A stretch of DNA of 64,000 nt, taken from positions 17,850,809-17,914,808 of the forward strand of contig CM046345.1 in NCBI GenBank assembly GCA_025403435.1, written 5' to 3'. A model generated the notes under the pieces. That model saw nothing but the letters and a program-made list of their open reading frames with translations, did no database searches and was not told where the DNA came from. The position numbers and the translations under genes are program-made. Positions 57,179 through 64,000 of this stretch are shown here, one piece after another (the first letter of the stretch is position 1; each line of letters starts with the position of its first letter). The stretch comes from Artocarpus heterophyllus (Eukaryota; Streptophyta; Magnoliopsida; Rosales; Moraceae).

Positions 57179-59348
57179 TGTAACGTCTTAAAATTTATTA
57201 AATGAAATTAGAATGTTAAATGTTAAATTAGTGTGCTATAATGAAAATTTTAAACTTAGTTTGATCATTTGATGAGATTTTGAAGTTTAAAGTTGTTTTG
57301 ATTATTTTAATGATTTCTAGTGGTTTTAAATTGTTTTAGTTGTCATTTTGAATAATTGAGATGCAACAGTTTGTCAAATGTCAAATATGTTTTGTTTTAC
57401 AAAACTGTAGACGGTACATGATTTTTACATAGTAAAACCGTCAACTTTTCTCTCTATTTAATCCCTTCTCCCTCTCACTCTTCACTCAACTCTCTCTCTC
57501 TCCCACTCACCCACTCTCTCTCTCGGTCTCTTCCTTTCCCTCTCAATTCCCTCAAAATTTTGAAACAAATTTTTGAACCCAAGCTTCAGGATAGCAAGTA
57601 GGAAGCTCAGGGACGTAGTTTGGCAACCAAAAACACGATTTGAAGCTTTGATTTGAGGTTAGTTTTCAAAGTTTCAAAACTTTTTCAATTTTTTAATTTT
57701 TCATGCATTTTGAAATTTAAGCTTGATTGAGCTTAGGAAATCCTTGATTTTAGTTAAAGGAACTTAGAACAACTAGAATCTAAACTTTGTTTGAAGAAAA
57801 ATGGATTCGAACTAAGATTTTTTATTTTTCTCCATTTTTCACCATTTTTGGATTTTCTTAGATTTTGTGTACAAATCCTATTTAAATGGGTTTAAAAGTG
57901 TTTTAGTATGTTTTTTCTATCACAAATGATTGTTTTCGATGTCTGAGAACTAAGAAAAACAGGTTAAAATCAAGATTTGGGGTTTGGGAGGCCCAAAACC
58001 CGTGGTTGAAAATTCTGAAATTTTCCAGTTCGGCAGGCCAGATTCAAAGGATCGGCAGGCCGGATTCATCCGTCCGGCAGGCCGAACTTGGAAAATGTTC
58101 ATTCGATCGGACCTGATCTCCGGTAGGCCGAACTGCACAGTTCGGCCGGCCGAACCAGGGTGACTGGCAGGCCGACTGAACAAGGACAAAATTTGTGATT
58201 TTCATCTGTTTTCATTGTTTTGAACCCCGATTTAAATCCTAAATTTATAAAATGATTTTGAAGGTACAAATGACACATTAGGACACCATGAATTATTTAG
58301 CAATGTAGAATATCTTAAATTAGATACTGATAGACCTAGTTTTATTTAGGGTCGTTCGTGGTTCTACGGAGCTAATGTATAGAGGATCAGGATTACGGTG
58401 TGGAGCACCGGCACGAGTATTGAGGGAGGACTTTTACCCTTTCCTTGGTAGCAAAGTTTTCAAATGATTTTGGTCTAAAAAGGGGTTTTATCAAAATGTT
58501 TTCAACGATTGATTGAAAAATGAGGTTTTATCGACTATTTTATAAACCATGAATTGAAATGGACTTCATAATGAACCCTATAATAGATGTAAATGAAAAT
58601 ACCTGGTAATTGGGTTTAAATGATAATAGAAATAAATATAAGGGCATGATGCCATAACAAAGATCGGGTCGTGTAGCATGTGACCTTGGGGGCAAGTCCC
58701 GAAACCCAATTGGGCCACTACGGTGGTGTTATTCATATGGTTTGCTCAGGAAAAGGAATTGATGATCTTTCTGGTCGACCAATAAACTATTTGGGTAAGA
58801 ATAGTTTTGTTTAAACTTATTTATTCAAGTTTTCTCTTAAGTAATTTCTAGAATATTGATATTTCCTTCTGAATTTAATAAATTTCTTATAAAATAGTCT
58901 TACTGAGCCTTTCGCTCACATTTTATTTATTTTTAAATATTTCCCCCTCTAGGTGGACTTCCGTTTAGATTCAGAGAGGATTTAATGGACACGACTCAGG
59001 AGTAGTAGAAGAACTTAGTAGGTTATTTCTATTATTAAATCAAGGCATGTAATGTTTTAATTTTCCCTTCTACTTGGACTATGGTTGTATTATTATATTG
59101 TCAGTATTACGTGTGTGCACAAGTTGTAGGTCAGTGGGACCCATACTCGTATCTTATTATAGTTTTGTTTCTTACTTAATGTTTGTTGAAAAGTTCCTAT
59201 ATGTTTAATGATTATGTATATTTTTCTCGTAAAGAATTTAAAAATTTCCACAATTTCATAATTAATTTAAAATTTAAACTCATGCTTTATTTAAAATTTT
59301 TTATTAATTATCTTAATTAATCTGTCACGTCATCTCCCTTATTTAGGG
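57179..59348 (+). repeat. Solo LTR of the element D family
   Basis: 2170 bp, TGTAACGTCT...GGGTGTGACA, with perfect GGTAA duplications at 57174-57178 and 59349-59353. It shares with the element D LTR the GC-rich CGGCAGGCCG cluster (58024-58172), the GGGGGCAAGTCCCGAAACCCA phrase (58688-58708), and the GAGCCTTTCGCTCA / CCCCCTCTAGGTGGA region (58907-58965). No interior, so it arose by LTR-LTR recombination. Confidence 0.9.
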
Positions 59349-59353
59349 GTGTG

Positions 59354-59929
59354 ACAGGTAATGACTCAAAGGTTATTTTACTTTCATAAGGAAGATAAGA
59401 AATTTCATATAAATAATCTAACTTAGACAAAGTAGATTTTAGGACAGATGGTGTGAGGCGTATGACTGAAGAAGTAATAGAGGAAGACATTGAGGTTTCT
59501 GAATTGGTGGTCATGGCTGAGATTCGATCCAAAGGAAGAATTGTTAGGCTCTTTCAAAAGAAAATGACCCGAATTTATGGCCCAATACTCCAAAATGCCC
59601 TAGTCTACATCGATGATATTCCTTTGTTCTCCCATGATGTCCAGTCTCATACAGATCTGTTGACCCAATTTGCTTAAATTACAAAAGCCCATGGTATCAT
59701 GCTATCAAAAAAGAAAATGGTAATAGGTCAAACTAAGATAGACATTTTGGATATGACTTTATTCGATGGACAATACCAGGCCCAGCCTCATATTGTCCAG
59801 AAACTCCTAAAGTTTAATGTTAAGTGGGCTAGATTGGAAGAAATTTGTCGTATTAATGACAATAGGAAGGTGAGGATACCGGGTATAGGCGGTGTACCTA
59901 AGGATTCAACCAGGAGAGTCGTAATTTAA
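59354..59929 (+). pseudogene. Endogenous pararetrovirus (Caulimoviridae) reverse transcriptase fragment
   Basis: 59453-59677 and 59699-59929 are two open pieces in series, separated by one stop and staying collinear. The first ends with the RT palm active site YIDDIPLFS after LFQKKMTRIYGP. The second has the HGIMLSKKKM / DGQYQAQPHIVQKLLKF thumb-type text typical of plant pararetroviruses rather than Ty3/gypsy elements. The fragment holds only part of the RT and is broken by a stop and by loss of homology after about 59820, so it is a dead relic. The solo LTR lies directly upstream, possibly inside the relic. Confidence 0.65.
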
Positions 59930-60173
59930 TGATGCAGTTAGGTCTGTTTGTGAATAATCTTTTGTACAGTCAATAATGGGCAAACAAGGATGTAACAAAG
60001 CGGAAGAAAAAGTAAAAATACTTTAGTCCCGACATAACCTTTTTTTTTCTATCAAACGAAATTGTAATATGAACTCACAGAAAATGAAACTAAATATTGT
60101 CCATTACAAACAGTTAATTCAAGGACTAAATTTGATAGAATAATAGCGATACTTCAAGATATTAAGTGACATA

Positions 60174-60521
60174 TGTTGTGAATCAAGTATGTGTGGATGC
60201 CACCTCTTGGTATTCCATGAGTTACATGCAAACATTTATTACAAATTTATAATTCACATTTAGACCACGTTATCACCCTATTAAATCCCTCTTAATATTG
60301 TGCATTATATCTCCTTTAATTGTATATGAAACCCATGTAAGTTATGTCTATTATCATTACCTCTAGTATGATGACTTGGCCTATAAATAGTAGTTGTACT
60401 AAGCTTGTAAGTTTCATCCCTCACAAGTAAAAGTATAGAAAGTTGTTTTGTCTTCAATTTTCTCTTGTCTTTCTCTATTGTTCTCTTTAGTCTTTTGTTA
60501 TACTTTGCTTATTTCATAACA
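60174..60521 (+). repeat. 5' LTR of the copia element
   Basis: 348 bp from TGTTGTGAA to TTCATAACA, imperfect inverted termini as usual for copia LTRs. A TATA box lies inside and the primer site begins immediately after. The partner LTR is outside the window, so the edges cannot be confirmed by comparison. Confidence 0.65.
60381..60389 (+). promoter_or_regulatory. TATA box in the copia LTR
   Basis: GGCCTATAAATAGTAG about 140 bp before the LTR end, a strong plant core promoter placed as expected. Confidence 0.65.
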
Positions 60522-61221
60522 CGTTATTAGCATGAGTATTTTGTCTGTGAGCTTTTACAAGTGTTGATTGCTCTTTGGTTCAATCACTTCTCCTTTTGAA
60601 AGGTATATTGTGCTTAGATCTTCACTAATGTTTATGTAGTATAGCCATTCTCCTTTATAATTCTAAAGACATGCCTACTTTATCTATTATTGAATATAGT
60701 TTTATATCAATTGCACACTCCTTCTTTGAGATTGGTATTTCTGTTGGCTTTTGGTCATTTCATTATTTTTTTTCTCATGTAAAATTATTTTTAGCAATTT
60801 CACCATCCATCACGTTGTTGATATGTTATACATGTGTGTAGTGTTAACTATTTGATGTATTACATTTGCTTTTAGGTTAGTAGTTGTATAATCCATCTTT
60901 GTTATAATTAATTGTTATATTATTAACTCTGTTTTATTACATTAACAAATTATTTCTTTTATCATCAATAACTATATAATTAAAAAAATGAATTTATTAT
61001 ATAAGTTTTCTTTTATCATTAATATGCTATTTTTTTTCAATTAGTTTTAATGACATGATTTTCAATGAAAATTTTATTACAATATTTTTTTTTTATTTTC
61101 TATGCACGTGCATGATATTTGGTATTCTCATATTGTAAATTTTTGTCCTTTTTGTTAATTAATTAAGAATAAATTATTGTAATTCTTGTTGACTTTATTT
61201 TATCGTATACTAGTTCGCACA
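60522..61221 (+). other. Primer-site region and leader of the copia element
   Basis: Begins ACGTTATTAGCATGAG, close to the CGTTATCAGCACGAG-type sequence found right after many plant copia LTRs. The rest is an AT-rich leader of 0.7 kb without coding content. Confidence 0.55.
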
Positions 61222-62322
61222 ATGTCAACTCTTACAAAGCTAGAGTTCGTTGCTCTTGATATTTCTGGCAATAATTATTTGGCATGGACTCTTGATGCTG
61301 AGATCCACCTTGATGCTATGAATCTTGGTAATACAATAAAATAAGGGAATGATGCATCCTCACAGGATCGCGCAAAGGCAATGATATTCATTCGTCATCA
61401 TCTCCATGAAGGATTGAAAACTGAATATTTGATGGTAAAAGATCCATATGTCCTTTGGAATAATTTAAAGGAAAGGTATGACCACCAGAAGACTGTAATT
61501 CTTCCTAAAGCTCGCTATAATGAGATGCACCTACGACTGCAAGATTTTGAAACTGTGAGTGAGTATAATTCAGCAATGTTTAAAATTACTTCTCAATTAA
61601 AATTATGCGGAGAAAGTGTTATTGATGAAGACATGTTAGAAAAAACATACTCTACTTTTCATGCCTCTAATGTGCTTTTGCAATAGCAATATCAAGAGCA
61701 AGGCTTTAAGAAATATTCTAAATTAATATCATGTCTTCTTGTTGTCGAACAAAATAATGAACTGTTGATGAAAAATCATCAATCTCGCCCAATTGGATCA
61801 ATGCCATTCCCTGAAGTGAATGCGGCATATGTTGAAGATCCTGGGCATGGTCGGCATGGTGGACGTGGACGTGGACATGGTCGTGGTCGCTGTCGCAGTC
61901 GAGATCGTGGTCATGAACGTGGTCGTGGTCGTGGTTACTATAACCAAAACTCCTCAAATTTCAAGAAAGTTGCATATCACCATCAAAAATGGGAGAAGAA
62001 TGAGGAGAAACAAGAAGAAAAGGGTTTTTAGAATAAAGCCCCTAAGAACAATAAAGATACTTGCCATAGATGTGGCATGAAAGGACATTGGAGACGTACA
62101 TGTCGCACGTCTAAACATTTTGTTGATCTTTACCAAGCTTCCTTAAAGGAGAAAGAAAAAGGTGCAGAGGCAAACTTTGTTGAGACAAACTTTATTGAAC
62201 GATATGATCCCACATATTTTACACACTTGGACGTTGTAGATTTCTTTGAGAATCATGATGGAAATTTTGAGAATAAAAATTTTGAGAATTTAATTAGCGA
62301 GGGAAACATCAATATGGCTTGA
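61222..62322 (+). pseudogene. Gag of the copia element, one frame with three stops
   Basis: One continuous frame of 366 codons from the ATG at 61222, broken by stops at 61342, 61684 and 62029. It begins KLEFVALDISGNNYLAW, the start typical of copia Gag, and continues with the UBN2-type core (VLWNNLKERYDHQK ... ILPKARYNEMHLRLQDFET). Next comes an Arg/Gly-rich tract at about 61850-61935 and an intact zinc knuckle CHRCGMKGHWRRTC (C-x2-C-x4-H-x4-C). Each stop is a single-base change away from a sense codon, so decay is recent. Confidence 0.9.
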
Positions 62323-62544
62323 AAAGATGTTCTCCCACTAATCTATCCCGTTTCTTTTTTTTTTTTTTTTTTTCTGGTGTGACCATAATTTTTAGTATGT
62401 TTCAATTTTTTTTATTTTAGTTTGGTTGTAATTTCGGTGTGATTTTATTATGTTTTGTAATCTCCATATATTTTCTTATAAAAAAAAGGATTGTGTTTAG
62501 TATATTATTTTCTTATCTCTTTGTTTTATTTTTCATGAAGAGAC

Positions 62545-64000
62545 ATGGATTTTAAAAATCATTCTACCGGTATTAAAGTTAATGATGAAGCCTTTTGCCT
62601 AGTGGACAGTGGAACAACACACACTATTCTCAAAGATAAAAAAATATTTTTCCAATCTTATATTAGCTGAAGCTAATGTTACTACAATATCTAGTGTTGC
62701 AAATCTCATTGAGGGCTTTGGTAGTGCTAATATATTATTACTTGGTGGCACAAAGTTTATGATTAACGACGCTATGTATTCTAGTAGATCAAAAAGAAAT
62801 CTACTAAGTTTTAAAGATATACGTCGTAATGGTTATCATATTGAGACAACAAATGAAAGAGACGTTGAATATCTTTATATTACATCTAATGTCTCAGAAG
62901 GAAAAAAATATTGGAAAAGCTACCAGCATACTCTTCTAGATTGTATTATACATTTATAAATCCAATTGAATCCTATGTGGTGATGAACGAAGAATCCAAA
63001 GATTCAAAGAATTTTATTGTTTGGCACAACCGTTTAGGTCATCCGGGCTCAATAATGATGCGAAGGATTATAGAAAATTCAAATGGACATCCTTTAAAGA
63101 ACCAAAAGATTCTTTTGTCCAAAGATTTTTCATGTGCTGCTTGTTTTCAAGGAAAACTAATTATAAGGTCATCCCTAATGAAAGTTACAATTGAATCTCC
63201 TACATTTTTAGAACGAATTCAAGGAGATATATGTGGGCCTATTATTCCATCATGTGGACCATTTCAGTATTTTATGGTCTTAATAGATGCATCAACACAT
63301 TGGTCACATGTTTGCTTATTATCTACTCGTAATGTTGCATTTGCGAGACTCCTTGCTCAAATAATCCGATTACGAGCACAATTCCCAGATTATACAGTCA
63401 AGAAAATTCGTCTGGATAATGCAAGAGAATTTACATCCCAAGCCTTTAATGATTACTGCATGTCAATTGGGATTACTGTTGAGCATCCTGTTGCTCATGT
63501 GCACACTCAAAATGGATTAGCAGAATCCTTTATTAAAAGGTTGAAATTAATTGCTAGGCCTTTACTTATGAGAACAAAATTGCCTAGCTCTACTTGGGGA
63601 CATGCCATATTACATGTTGCAGCACTTATTCGCATAAGGCCTACTACATATCATAAATACTCCCCATTACAGCTTGTTTCTGGTAAAGAGCCAGATATTT
63701 CCCATTTGAGAATTTTTGGTTGTGCAGTATATCTTCCAATTGCTTCACCACAGTGTACTAAGATGGGTCCTCAAAGGAAACTGGGAATTTTTGTTGGATT
63801 TGAATCCCTATCAATAATTAAATATCTCGAACCCTTGACAGGTGACCTCTTTATGGCATGGTTTGTCGATTGTCAATTTGATGAGACAGTTTTCCCAACA
63901 TTAGGGGGAGATAAACAATAGCTGAAAAAACAAGAAATTTCATGGAATGCATTATCATTATCTCACTTTGATCCTCATACAAATCAATGTGACTTAGAAG
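62545..64000 (+). pseudogene. Pol of the copia element (protease and integrase), 5' part
   Basis: The protease starts at 62545 with the active site LVDSGTTHTIL. A shift moves the frame to 62609-62959 (LIEGFGSANILL ... KRNLLSFKDIRRNGYH), and a second shift returns it to the frame of 62911-63921. There lies integrase: the His-Cys zinc site (WHNRLGHPG ... CAACFQGK), then the catalytic Asp in IQGDICGPI, Asp in RLDNAREF and Glu in NGLAESF, so the DDE triad is complete. A stop (CAA to TAG type) at 63919-63921 interrupts a frame that then continues to the window end (EISWNALSLSHFDP). Confidence 0.9.

Larger units (their letters stand above)
60174..64000 (+). mobile_element. Ty1/copia retrotransposon, 5' part, running off the window
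   Basis: LTR (60174-60521), a primer-site-like sequence, gag (61222-62322) and pol (62545 to the end) in the order protease then integrase. Integrase before reverse transcriptase is the mark of Ty1/copia. RT and the 3' LTR lie beyond the window. Stops and frameshifts in gag and pol show that this copy is inactive. Confidence 0.9.

Noticed and set aside
61718..61957. His/Asp-rich minus-strand ORF
   Set aside because: Reverse shadow of the Arg/Gly-rich tract of copia Gag.
1..64000. CRISPR arrays, rRNA genes, tRNA genes and bacterial-type operons
   Set aside because: None seen. The only tRNA-like sequences are retroelement primer sites and a SINE B-box-like motif.

Overview
The window is nuclear DNA of a flowering plant, almost certainly a eudicot. 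It is AT-rich, has long spaces between genes, is packed with nested plant LTR retrotransposons, and holds two intron-bearing genes of plant families. I cannot name the species. Only one intact host gene is visible: a seven-exon MIS12 kinetochore gene at 22836-26951 on the + strand. A second host gene, a three-exon strictosidine synthase-like gene at 48239-50688 on the + strand, has a frameshift in exon 1.

The most interesting content is a pair of complete, very similar and apparently recent LTR retrotransposons that carry no recognisable gag or pol. Element A (2070-10412, minus) and element B (29127-38095, plus) both have perfect 5-bp target duplications, an initiator-tRNA-Met primer binding site and a polypurine tract of the Tekay/Del chromovirus type. 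In place of gag-pol they carry two unrelated intronless reading frames. One is a LONELY GUY (LOG)-like lysine-decarboxylase-fold protein. The other is a basic Cys-cluster protein that resembles the nucleic-acid-binding protein of filamentous plant RNA viruses (Betaflexiviridae). Element B has also replaced most of the U3 of both LTRs with the front part of a host bHLH transcription factor gene of the LRL (ROOTHAIRLESS1-like) clade.

Layout. 1-2069 and 10413-11219 are AT-rich sequence split by element A. 11220-21858 is a decayed Tat-lineage Ty3/gypsy element on the minus strand, with gag, PR, RT-RH, an extra RNase H, INT, a 3' tandem-repeat array and an antisense coiled-coil ORF. It is interrupted by a solo LTR (16164-17404) and a 692-bp hAT-type element (13558-14249). 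22836-26951 is MIS12, with two small Tourist-like elements in its introns. About 28585-28800 is a probable SINE. About 28830-44928 is a decayed Tekay-type chromovirus (element D, minus) whose 3' LTR is split by element B. 48239-50688 is the strictosidine synthase-like gene. 51635-55705 is a 4.07-kb solo-LTR-like insertion, and 57179-59348 is a solo LTR of the element D family. 59354-59929 is a fragment of an endogenous pararetrovirus reverse transcriptase. 60174-64000 is the 5' half of a Ty1/copia element that runs off the window.

The retroelements form clear nesting layers. B lies inside D's LTR, A lies inside older sequence, and a solo LTR and a DNA element lie inside the Tat element. All canonical pol genes here are broken, so the A/B family would need enzymes from elsewhere to move. 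Its low LTR divergence suggests that it did so recently.
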